From contig DPIB01000119.1 of assembly GCA_003522805.1 (NCBI GenBank), positions 1 to 5,041 of the forward strand: DNA of 5,041 nucleotides, given 5' to 3'. Origin of the DNA: Fervidobacterium sp. Its GTDB lineage: Bacteria; Thermotogota; Thermotogae; Thermotogales; Fervidobacteriaceae. The notes below the pieces were generated by a model. That model did no database searches. It saw only the letters and a program-made list of their open reading frames with translations, and was not told where the DNA came from. The position numbers and the translations under genes are program-made. Shown piece after piece: positions 1 through 4,898 of the stretch (position 1 is the stretch's first letter; each line of letters begins with the position of its first letter).

Positions 1-95
1 CTCTATAGGTGGGGGTAGTTCAGTATGAGTCTTCACCAAGGATTCCAAAATCTCTAAACAACGTACGCCAAATCTGCTTCATATGATATAATCAT
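1..95 (-). other. Possible 5' end of a minus-strand gene, interrupted and cut by the window edge
   Basis: On the minus strand an SD-like GAGGTG (plus 102-107) lies 6 bases before an ATG at 95-93. Reading gives MIISYEADLAYVV and then TAG at 56-54. One base back, the frame from 60 down to 1 is open and reads CLEILESLVKTHTELPPPIE, running off the edge. Adding a single T near 57-62 would join the two parts into one reading frame. The joined N-terminus loosely resembles Rrf2-type winged-helix regulators (M-x-I-S-x-x-x-D-x-A pattern), but that resemblance is weak. It may be a frameshifted pseudogene, a sequencing error in a short T run, or chance. The short open stretch alone is not strong evidence, and the SD plus ATG is the best part of the case. 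Confidence 0.25.
84..92 (+). promoter_or_regulatory. Candidate extended -10 promoter for the DUF1576-type gene pair
   Basis: The sequence TGATATAAT is a perfect TATAAT hexamer (87-92) preceded by TG at the extended -10 position. No good -35 hexamer is visible 16-18 bases upstream, which is acceptable for an extended -10 promoter. Transcription would start near 99-100 and leave a leader of roughly 50-75 bases before the membrane protein gene. The element lies inside the possible minus-strand reading frame at 1-95. Confidence 0.5.
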
Positions 96-173
96 CGTGG
101 GCACCTCGAATATAGAGTTTGAAAGTATCAGTTACATACACACTTAGATGAGATGGAGCAGGGGGTAACAAGT

Positions 174-1418
174 TTGATCTTCAAATTCCTATTCACACTG
201 TCGTTCGTATTCATATGCTTTGGACTGATAGTAGGTAACATAAGCATACCTGAACAGATGTTTAAAATAATAATGTCACCCGATTATCTCATAGCCGATT
301 ATTTTGAGATAGCTGGAATTGGTGGTGCCTTTCTTAATTCTGGACTTCTGATGATGATCTTCACTTTATTCTTTAAGCTACTAAAAGTATCGCCTTCAGG
401 TGTTTCAATAGCAGCAGTAATGACTATAGGTGGATTTGCTCTATTTGGCAAAAATGTGTTCAACGTTTGGCCAGTTGTTCTAGGGGTCCTCTTGTATACA
501 CTCATGGTTGGTGAAAACATCAAAACATACTTGTACGTTGCATATTTTGGTACTGCTCTTGCACCATTTACAACGCACCTCGTAATCAGTAGAGGATTTG
601 ATTTGATTGGTTTCATAATAGTTATTTTCATTGGATTTCTCTTGCCCCCACTTGCCAGTTTTTCACTAACATTGCACCGTGGATACAATCTGTACAATGT
701 TGGTTTTACTGCTGGACTTCTTGGAATAATCTTAGGAGCGATTCTAAAAGCTTACAATTTGGAACCTCCAGCACAGTTTTATTGGCACACAGAGAATCAA
801 GTGTTACTCTCAATATTTGTTTATGGAATATTCGTATCAATTTTGCTATTTGGACTAAAGCTAAACAATTGGACCATAAACGACTATAAAAGGCTATTTA
901 GATATTCCGGAAAGCTTATAACTGACTTCCCTTTACTTGAAAATGAAGCAGTAACATTTATCAACATGGGTGTTCTTGGCCTATTTGGTACAACGTACGT
1001 TCTTCTAGTAGGTTCAGAATTAAATGGACCTACGATTGGCGGTATTATGACACTAGCAGGATTCGGGGCATTTGGCAAACATCCGAAGAACATAGCACCG
1101 ATAATAATTGGAATATTCATTGGGGCAATCACAAATGCTCAACCAATAAGCAGTGCCAGCATGGTACTTGCAGTCCTATTTGGTACCACTCTTGCGCCTA
1201 TTACTGGGGAATTTGGAGCATTTTGGGGAATAGTTGCAGGATTTCTGCACAGCGCACTTGTATTGAACACATCTTTCTTGCACCATGGCCTCAATTTGTA
1301 CAACAACGGTCTCTCAGGTGGTCTAGTTGCTATGTTCTTGCTTCCACTAATTGAAGCAGCTAAAACTATAACGAAGAACGTATCGAAACAGTTGAAAAGT
1401 GTATTCAGAAGGTGGTGA
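174..1418 (+). CDS. DUF1576-type polytopic membrane protein with internal duplication
   Basis: This is an integral inner-membrane protein of unknown function. I recognise the general pattern of the DUF1576 family, and no substrate is known to me. About a dozen hydrophobic segments span the whole length. The two halves are related: VMTIGGFALFGK (residues 82-93) matches IMTLAGFGAFGK (291-302), YFGTALAPFT (124-133) matches LFGTTLAPIT (335-344), and LHRGYNLYNVGFTAGL (167-182) matches LHHGLNLYNNGLSGGL (369-384). Such two-fold repeats are typical of transporters and channels, so a transport role is a reasonable inference. I chose TTG at 174 because AGGGGGT (160-166) lies 7 bases before it. The longer frame begins at ATG 153, which adds 7 residues but has no SD. 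From TTG the protein has 414 residues. The C-terminal tail is basic (FRRW), suggesting a cytoplasmic end. Its stop overlaps the SD region of the next gene, so the two are probably co-transcribed. Confidence 0.85.
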   Translation: MIFKFLFTLSFVFICFGLIVGNISIPEQMFKIIMSPDYLIADYFEIAGIGGAFLNSGLLMMIFTLFFKLLKVSPSGVSIAAVMTIGGFALFGKNVFNVWPVVLGVLLYTLMVGENIKTYLYVAYFGTALAPFTTHLVISRGFDLIGFIIVIFIGFLLPPLASFSLTLHRGYNLYNVGFTAGLLGIILGAILKAYNLEPPAQFYWHTENQVLLSIFVYGIFVSILLFGLKLNNWTINDYKRLFRYSGKLITDFPLLENEAVTFINMGVLGLFGTTYVLLVGSELNGPTIGGIMTLAGFGAFGKHPKNIAPIIIGIFIGAITNAQPISSASMVLAVLFGTTLAPITGEFGAFWGIVAGFLHSALVLNTSFLHHGLNLYNNGLSGGLVAMFLLPLIEAAKTITKNVSKQLKSVFRRW

Positions 1419-1424
1419 AATATT

Positions 1425-1778
1425 ATGGATACAAAAACACTTATAGGTACTATTGTAAACGATCTGATTTTTTATCTCCTTGATAATGGAGCTCACATAG
1501 TCTCGTGCGAGATAGTTAGTTTGGAAAGCAATTTTCACATTATAATCGAAGGAAACATAAATGAAAAAAATAAATGGGACATAGAAAAAGATCTCAAAGT
1601 ACTATCTAAGATAAAAGACCACCCGGAATTGAAATACTATTCACCGCTTTCTCAGAACACCAATGGTTTGGAAGGTATATATGCTTTAGCTCCATACATA
1701 AAAAAAGTTGACTCTTTATCGACTGAAAGAATGATAAGCATAGAAATCTTCGTTGACACAAACAGCAAACACGTGTAG
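1425..1778 (+). CDS. Hypothetical protein, 117 residues, paired with the DUF1576-type gene
   Basis: I do not recognise this protein. It begins 6 bases after the stop of the membrane protein gene, and its SD (GGTGGTGA, 1411-1418) overlaps that stop, so translational coupling is likely. It has no signal peptide or membrane segment and should be cytoplasmic. By eye, residues 1-21 could form an amphipathic helix, residues 24-44 alternate in a way that suggests two beta strands (IVSCEIV, FHIIIEGNI), a charged lysine-rich helix follows (about 46-66), and the last 15 residues contain another strand (MISIEIFVD). This suggests a small alpha/beta domain. The spacing and shared transcript suggest a role linked to the membrane protein, for example as a regulatory or accessory subunit, but that is inference only. 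Start codon, SD and uninterrupted frame make it a likely real gene. Confidence 0.75.
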   Translation: MDTKTLIGTIVNDLIFYLLDNGAHIVSCEIVSLESNFHIIIEGNINEKNKWDIEKDLKVLSKIKDHPELKYYSPLSQNTNGLEGIYALAPYIKKVDSLSTERMISIEIFVDTNSKHV

Positions 1779-1839
1779 CTTAATCCATGTACACATTAGT
1801 CTATAGATTTTTTCGAATATTCGCAACCCTCTTAATAGA

Positions 1840-1858
1840 AACCCCTGATTAGTGGGTT
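1840..1858 (-). terminator. Weak hairpin at the 3' end of pgeF, possible terminator
   Basis: AACCC (1840-1844) pairs with GGGTT (1854-1858). Two more pairs are possible inside (C1845-G1852, T1846-A1851) with a bulged base and a GATT loop. Read on the minus strand, the hairpin overlaps the pgeF stop codon and is followed by TTTCTATT, a poor T tract. In the plus direction no T run follows. The 78-base gap between the convergent genes also contains a TTTTTT run (1808-1813) next to the palindrome CGAATATTCG (1814-1823), but the T run is not placed after a good stem. No strong intrinsic terminator is evident. Confidence 0.25.
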
Positions 1859-2660
1859 ATCTGGCAATACCCACGATAGTTGCGAATCGTTTCTTCGTCT
1901 TTTCCTTTCTATATGAATAGAAATACTCTGTTGTTTTGTACGTATCTATATTGGAAAACTCTAAGTGTATTATTCCTGTGGATTTCAATGATATTTCCAC
2001 AGCTTTCCACAGATTAACAAAGAATTTACCATTTTTCTGTATAACTACGGATCTACCGAACTTAATGAAAAACTTGAAAGCAACATCCTCACCAACTTCA
2101 AAACTCTCCGGCCCAATCGAGGGACCGATGGTAACAAATATATCTTGAGGATTACAGCTGAACTCTTCGTTCATCTTTAAGATAAGCTCTTTGCCTATCT
2201 GAAGCAATGTACCTTGCCAACCGGAATGCGCGGTACCAACAACCTCACGATTTGGGTCATACGCCACGATTGGCATGCAATCTGCATATGTTGTTACCAA
2301 GAAAAGCCCTGGTTCTAGCGTAACTAAACCATCGATATTGCGTAGTTTTCTCTTCCAGTAAGGATTACCTACATCTTCGTGCCCAACTACTTTTATTCTT
2401 TTACCATGCACCTGATGGGAAAACACACATGTTTCCGGATTGATACCAAAAGCCGTTGAAAAAAACTCAAAATGTTCAGCAAAAGTTGGTGAATTCAATG
2501 ACAAGTTCAGTTCTGGTATCTTTCCCTTTAGTTCAGGAGCTGTAATCTTTCGAGTTGTGAATGCGTGTTTGACTTTTGGGAATTCGAGAAGTATAGGAGA
2601 CTGTAAGATTATTGTCCCATTAATCTCCTTTTCGATGTAATTTCCAACGTATCTTGTCAC
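1857..2660 (-). CDS. pgeF: Laccase-domain protein, peptidoglycan editing factor PgeF (YfiH family)
   Basis: This is a cytoplasmic protein of the YfiH/PgeF/DUF152 family. Members have been described as polyphenol oxidases, as purine nucleoside phosphorylase/adenosine deaminases, and in E. coli as an editing enzyme that removes wrongly built UDP-MurNAc precursors. Which activity this protein has cannot be read from the sequence. The three metal-site residues are present: His85 in QVHG, Cys128 in ADCMP and His145 in AHSGWQG. The IGPSIGPESFEV motif (178-189) and the C-terminal YSYRKE segment (249-254) are also family hallmarks. IGPSIGP is often followed by Cys in homologs, and here Glu-Ser takes that place. 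The length of 267 is normal. The start is GTG, with AGAGGAG (plus 2671-2677) 10 bases upstream and no better in-frame start. It stands alone, convergent to the DUF1576 pair and divergent from the atoD operon. Confidence 0.93.
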   Translation of the reverse strand: MTRYVGNYIEKEINGTIILQSPILLEFPKVKHAFTTRKITAPELKGKIPELNLSLNSPTFAEHFEFFSTAFGINPETCVFSHQVHGKRIKVVGHEDVGNPYWKRKLRNIDGLVTLEPGLFLVTTYADCMPIVAYDPNREVVGTAHSGWQGTLLQIGKELILKMNEEFSCNPQDIFVTIGPSIGPESFEVGEDVAFKFFIKFGRSVVIQKNGKFFVNLWKAVEISLKSTGIIHLEFSNIDTYKTTEYFYSYRKEKTKKRFATIVGIAR

Positions 2661-2723
2661 TTCTTTGCATCTCCTCTTTAAAGTTAGATGTTTGTCTTTC
2701 GACTAGACTTCACTATCTTAACA

Positions 2724-2733
2724 TGATTATACT
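2724..2733 (+). promoter_or_regulatory. Candidate distal plus-strand promoter (-10 TATACT)
   Basis: TATACT (2728-2733) is a good -10 match, with a TG at 2724-2725 close to, but one base further than, the ideal extended -10 position. The best -35 candidate is TAGACT (2704-2709), 18 bases upstream and matching 4 of 6 consensus positions. If active, it would give atoD a leader of about 320 bases. It overlaps the minus-strand TATAAT described separately. Confidence 0.25.
2726..2731 (-). promoter_or_regulatory. Candidate minus-strand promoter for pgeF (-10 TATAAT)
   Basis: Read on the minus strand, this is a perfect TATAAT hexamer about 65 bases upstream of the pgeF GTG start. The best -35 match (TTACTA at plus 2750-2755, 18-base spacing) is poor. 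Position and orientation make it the best promoter candidate for pgeF. Confidence 0.4.
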
Positions 2734-2745
2734 GTAAAACACCTG

Positions 2746-2772
2746 ATACTAGTAATTGGCATTACGAAGTAT
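2746..2772. other. Imperfect inverted repeat (hairpin)
   Basis: ATACT (2746-2750) pairs with AGTAT (2768-2772). Inside this, GTAAT (2752-2756) pairs with ATTAC (2761-2765) around a TGGC loop, giving ten base pairs with a small internal loop. No T run follows on either strand, so it does not look like an intrinsic terminator. It could be an RNA structure in a long atoD leader or a protein-binding site in DNA. Confidence 0.4.
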
Positions 2773-2903
2773 AGTCTGAGACAAGAGTTCTTTATACTCT
2801 GATATATGTGTAATTTCTACCCTTTCCCCCCGCTTTACTTTCTATTTCTCACTTATACATCGCCTTTCCTGATTTTGTTACATTAGAAAATACTCAATTG
2901 CAA

Positions 2904-2912
2904 TGATATACT
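2904..2912 (+). promoter_or_regulatory. Candidate proximal promoter for the atoD operon (extended -10)
   Basis: TGATATACT places TG one base before TATACT, a proper extended -10 element that closely resembles the TGATATAAT seen before the DUF1576-type gene. No strong -35 is visible. Transcription would begin near 2919, giving a leader of about 140 bases that contains the palindrome at 2995-3009. Confidence 0.4.
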
Positions 2913-2994
2913 CACATTGGGAAAGATTCTTAATATTTAACCTTCATTACGGGACAATGTCAAGGAAGCTTATCTTGTTCATAGGGTTGAGAAA

Positions 2995-3009
2995 ATGTTA
3001 ATTTAACAT
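2995..3009. promoter_or_regulatory. Perfect 15-base palindrome upstream of atoD, candidate operator
   Basis: ATGTTAA (2995-3001) and TTAACAT (3003-3009) are perfect inverted repeats around a single central T. The site ends 49 bases before the atoD start and lies downstream of the candidate promoter at 2904-2912, where a bound repressor would block transcription. The half-site TGTTAA resembles the half-site of the redox regulator Rex in some Gram-positive and Thermotogae genomes, but Rex sites normally have a 4-base centre, so I do not assign it. It is AT-only in its core, so chance is possible. Confidence 0.35.
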
Positions 3010-3058
3010 CTAGTTCATATCTTTCAAAGAAAGAACAAAGTGGGAGGAGGAGGTTGTA

Positions 3059-3712
3059 TTGAAAGTCATTACTCACAAAGAAGTTGCTGAATTAGTAAAG
3101 CCAGGTACTACCTTGATGATTGGTGGATTCCTTGGTGTTGGCACACCGGAAGGAATCATAGATCAACTAATTGAAAATGGGGTCGAGAATTTAACTGTAA
3201 TTGGTAACGACACTGCATTCGAAGATAGGGGTATAGGAAAACTTGTAAAGAATCGCCTCTGCAGAAAAGTTATAGTATCACACATTGGTACAAATCCAGA
3301 AACCCAAAGGCAAATGATCGCTGGTGAGTTAGAAGTAGAATTAGTGCCACAGGGTACATTGGCAGAAAGAGTTAGAGCTGGAGGTGCAGGGCTTGGAGGA
3401 ATACTGACACCGACTGGTGTCGGTACGGTTGTTGAAAATGGCAAACAAGTAATGGAGATAGATGGAAAGAAGTATCTACTTGAACTCCCAATCAGGGCTG
3501 ATGTTGCCTTGATAAAGGCTAAGAAATGTGATTATTATGGGAATTTGGTATACAACCTAACAGCAACAAATTTTAACCCATTGATGGTGCTAGCCGCCGA
3601 TATGGTAATTGTTGAAGTAGAAGAAATCGTACCCGTAGGTACTCTCACGCCCGATGAAATAAAAACTCCTGGCGTGTTGATCGATTATGTAGTAGTTTCG
3701 GGGGTGAAGTGA
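3059..3712 (+). CDS. atoD: Acetoacetate/butyrate CoA-transferase, alpha subunit
   Basis: Alpha subunit of a family I CoA-transferase that, with AtoA, moves CoA between an acyl-CoA and acetoacetate in the cytoplasm. In lysine fermentation it takes CoA from butyryl-CoA to activate the acetoacetate made by Kce, releasing butyrate. The family signature is at residues 19-30 ([12 protein letters not shown]), followed by [15 protein letters not shown] (48-62), [13 protein letters not shown] (74-86) and [13 protein letters not shown] (111-123), all as in AtoD and acetate CoA-transferase alpha subunits. The length of 217 is standard. The start is TTG, supported by the very strong SD GGAGGAGGAGG (3043-3053), which can pair in two registers with 4 or 8 bases of spacing, and by the [10 protein letters not shown]-terminus at the usual family position. 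It is the first gene of the operon, and its stop is 1 base before the atoA start. Exact acyl specificity comes from context, not from residues. Confidence 0.95.
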   Translation: MKVITHKEVAELVKPGTTLMIGGFLGVGTPEGIIDQLIENGVENLTVIGNDTAFEDRGIGKLVKNRLCRKVIVSHIGTNPETQRQMIAGELEVELVPQGTLAERVRAGGAGLGGILTPTGVGTVVENGKQVMEIDGKKYLLELPIRADVALIKAKKCDYYGNLVYNLTATNFNPLMVLAADMVIVEVEEIVPVGTLTPDEIKTPGVLIDYVVVSGVK

Positions 3713-3713
3713 T

Positions 3714-4364
3714 ATGCCAGTTGATCCAAAAGAGAAAATAGCAAGAAGAGTAGCATATGAACTTAAAGAGGGTTATCTTGTAAATCTCGGAATCGGACTT
3801 CCAACACTTGTTGCAAACTACATACCTGAAGGTGTCCATGTCTATTTCCAAAGTGAGAATGGAATAATCGGTATGGGACCCGAACCAGAAAAGGGTTTTG
3901 AAAACAAAGATCTGACAAATGCAGGCGCAGGTTTCGTCACCGCACTACCAGGAGCCATGACTTTCGATAGTGCGTTTTCTTTCATATTGATACGCGGTGG
4001 GCATTTAGATGTTACTGTGCTTGGTGGACTACAAGTTGATGAAGAGGGGCATTTAGCAAATTGGATGGTCCCAGGAAAGATGGTCCCAGGTATGGGCGGT
4101 GCAATGGATCTTGTGACTGGTGCGAATAAAGTAATTGTGGCGATGACACATACAGCCAAAGGGGAACCAAAGATAGTAAAAAAGTGTTCATTGCCTTTAA
4201 CATCTGTAAGACGAGTCGATCTTATAGTTACAGAACTTGCTGTTATCCAACCAATCGACGAAGGATTATTGCTTAAAGAAATATCAGAAGAAACTACTTT
4301 GGAAGAAGTATTACGGTTAACAGAGGCAAGATTAATCGTATCGTCAGAACTGGCGAGGTTTTGA
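3714..4364 (+). CDS. atoA: Acetoacetate/butyrate CoA-transferase, beta subunit
   Basis: Beta subunit that carries the catalytic glutamate of family I CoA-transferases. Glu48 lies in [11 protein letters not shown], matching the SENG signature in which this glutamate forms the acyl-CoA thioester intermediate. Other family blocks are [16 protein letters not shown] (25-40), [18 protein letters not shown] (95-112) and [10 protein letters not shown] (125-134). The length of 216 is standard. ATG 3714 comes 1 base after the atoD stop. Its SD, GGGGTGA (3701-3706), lies within the end of atoD, so the two subunits are probably translated in coupled, near-equal amounts. A 12-base direct repeat at 4064-4075 and 4079-4090 encodes MVPGK then MVPGM, a normal part of the family sequence. 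A gap of about 100 bases to the kal ATG is the largest inside the operon. Confidence 0.96.
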   Translation: MPVDPKEKIARRVAYELKEGYLVNLGIGLPTLVANYIPEGVHVYFQSENGIIGMGPEPEKGFENKDLTNAGAGFVTALPGAMTFDSAFSFILIRGGHLDVTVLGGLQVDEEGHLANWMVPGKMVPGMGGAMDLVTGANKVIVAMTHTAKGEPKIVKKCSLPLTSVRRVDLIVTELAVIQPIDEGLLLKEISEETTLEEVLRLTEARLIVSSELARF

Positions 4365-4403
4365 TATTCGTTAATACATACGAACGATGAAATTCATACA
4401 GTG

Positions 4404-4465
4404 AAGGGAGGTAAGAGCGCATTTCTATCCGCCTTATAGAAGGTGGAATACCCTGCGCTCAACAA
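4404..4465 (+). promoter_or_regulatory. Strong SD, hairpin and start-site region of kal
   Basis: AAGGGAGGT (4404-4412) is a near-perfect SD, but the first ATG of kal is at 4466, far too distant for a linear site. Between them GAGCGCA (4415-4421) pairs perfectly with TGCGCTC (4454-4460). Inside, TCCGCCTT (4428-4435) pairs with AAGGTGGA (4440-4447) around an ATAG loop, including one G-U pair. When folded, only AA (4413-4414) and AACAA (4461-4465) remain unpaired between SD and ATG, an effective spacing of 7. The alternative is an in-frame ATT at 4421, 8 bases after the SD, which would add 15 residues. The inverted repeat is seen directly, and the bridging role is inference. Confidence 0.55.
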
Positions 4466-4864
4466 ATGATGGAACTTCCAAAAGTGACAATCAGGTTGAG
4501 AATGAGTCAAGCGGACGCACATTATGGTGGAAACTTGGTAGATGGTGCGAAGATGTTGCAGCTTTTTGGTGATGTTGCAACCGAATTGTTGATCAGATAC
4601 GATGGAGATGAAGGATTATTCAGAGCATATGACAACGTAGAATTTCTTGCACCGGTCTTTGCTGGCGACTATATAGAAGCGTATGGCGAAATTGTCGAAG
4701 TGGGGCGGACTTCAAGAAAAATGCGATTTGAGGCTTACAAAGTGATTTGTTCCAGACCAGATATAAACGATAGTGCAGCAGAAGTCTTGGAACCACCGAT
4801 ACTCGTCTGCAAGGCAAGTGGTACATGCGTTGTACCGATTGAGAAGCAAAGACATGAGCATTGA
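4466..4864 (+). CDS. kal: 3-Aminobutyryl-CoA ammonia lyase
   Basis: Hot-dog-fold lyase that removes ammonia from L-3-aminobutyryl-CoA to give crotonyl-CoA, a middle step of lysine fermentation. It belongs to the same family as beta-alanyl-CoA ammonia lyase. Family features are [17 protein letters not shown] (residues 12-28) with the central helix continuing through [19 protein letters not shown] (33-51), and the strand-rich part [19 protein letters not shown] (58-76) followed by [12 protein letters not shown] (80-91). The length of 132 is normal for the family. Substrate assignment relies on the neighbours atoDA and kce. The start needs care: ATG 4466 (or ATG 4469) gives the usual N-terminus but has no nearby linear SD, whereas a very good SD sits at 4404-4412 with a hairpin in between. 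An ATT start at 4421 would add the segment [15 protein letters not shown]. The gene ends 34 bases before kce. Confidence 0.93.
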   Translation: MMELPKVTIRLRMSQADAHYGGNLVDGAKMLQLFGDVATELLIRYDGDEGLFRAYDNVEFLAPVFAGDYIEAYGEIVEVGRTSRKMRFEAYKVICSRPDINDSAAEVLEPPILVCKASGTCVVPIEKQRHEH

Positions 4865-4898
4865 ATGTCACTAAATAATAGAAACGAAGGTGAGAGGT

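Larger units (their letters stand above)
2661..3058. other. Intergenic regulatory region between pgeF and the lysine-fermentation operon
   Basis: I see no convincing gene in these roughly 400 bases. The region contains the pgeF SD, candidate -10 elements in both directions around 2724-2733, an imperfect hairpin at 2746-2772, and a third TATACT at 2793-2798 without a clear -35. A pyrimidine-rich tract at 2814-2876 has only 11 purines in 63 bases and a run of six C. Downstream are an extended -10 at 2904-2912, a perfect palindrome at 2995-3009 and a small stem with CTTTC and GAAAG arms at 3021-3033 just before the atoD SD. The length suggests a long 5' leader or an uncharacterised regulatory RNA. 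No riboswitch class that I know is recognisable. Confidence 0.6.

Noticed and set aside
9..60. A tRNA-like D-arm string (GGGGGTAGTTCAGT) near the left edge
   Set aside because: No acceptor pairing, no T-arm consensus and no coherent anticodon stem follow, so there is no cloverleaf.
1..117. Inverted repeat CTCTATA (1-7) and TATAGAG (111-117) flanking the left promoter region
   Set aside because: Seven AT-rich bases separated by about 100 bases are expected by chance, and there are no target-site duplications or transposase signs.
1808..1823. TTTTTT followed by the palindrome CGAATATTCG between the convergent genes as a terminator
   Set aside because: The T run comes before the palindrome on the plus strand and is an A run on the minus strand. 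The short AT-rich palindrome cannot form a stable stem with a proper loop.
2806..2886. A 26-codon plus-strand frame (starts MCNFYPFPP) in the intergenic region
   Set aside because: No SD precedes it, and its Pro/Phe/Leu-rich composition is a by-product of the pyrimidine-rich DNA.
4064..4090. 12-base direct repeat GATGGTCCCAGG in atoA
   Set aside because: It encodes [10 protein letters not shown], a normal conserved segment of beta subunits of this family, so it is not a recent insertion.
3842..4159. Long minus-strand open frames opposite atoA, and similar ones opposite other genes
   Set aside because: They lie antisense to clearly conserved genes, have no SD and show low-complexity composition typical of shadow frames.
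4387..4439. Tiny frames before kal (MKFIQ at 4387 and a GTG frame at 4401) as leader peptides
   Set aside because: Neither has an upstream SD, and the strong SD lies after or inside them. They are better explained as chance.
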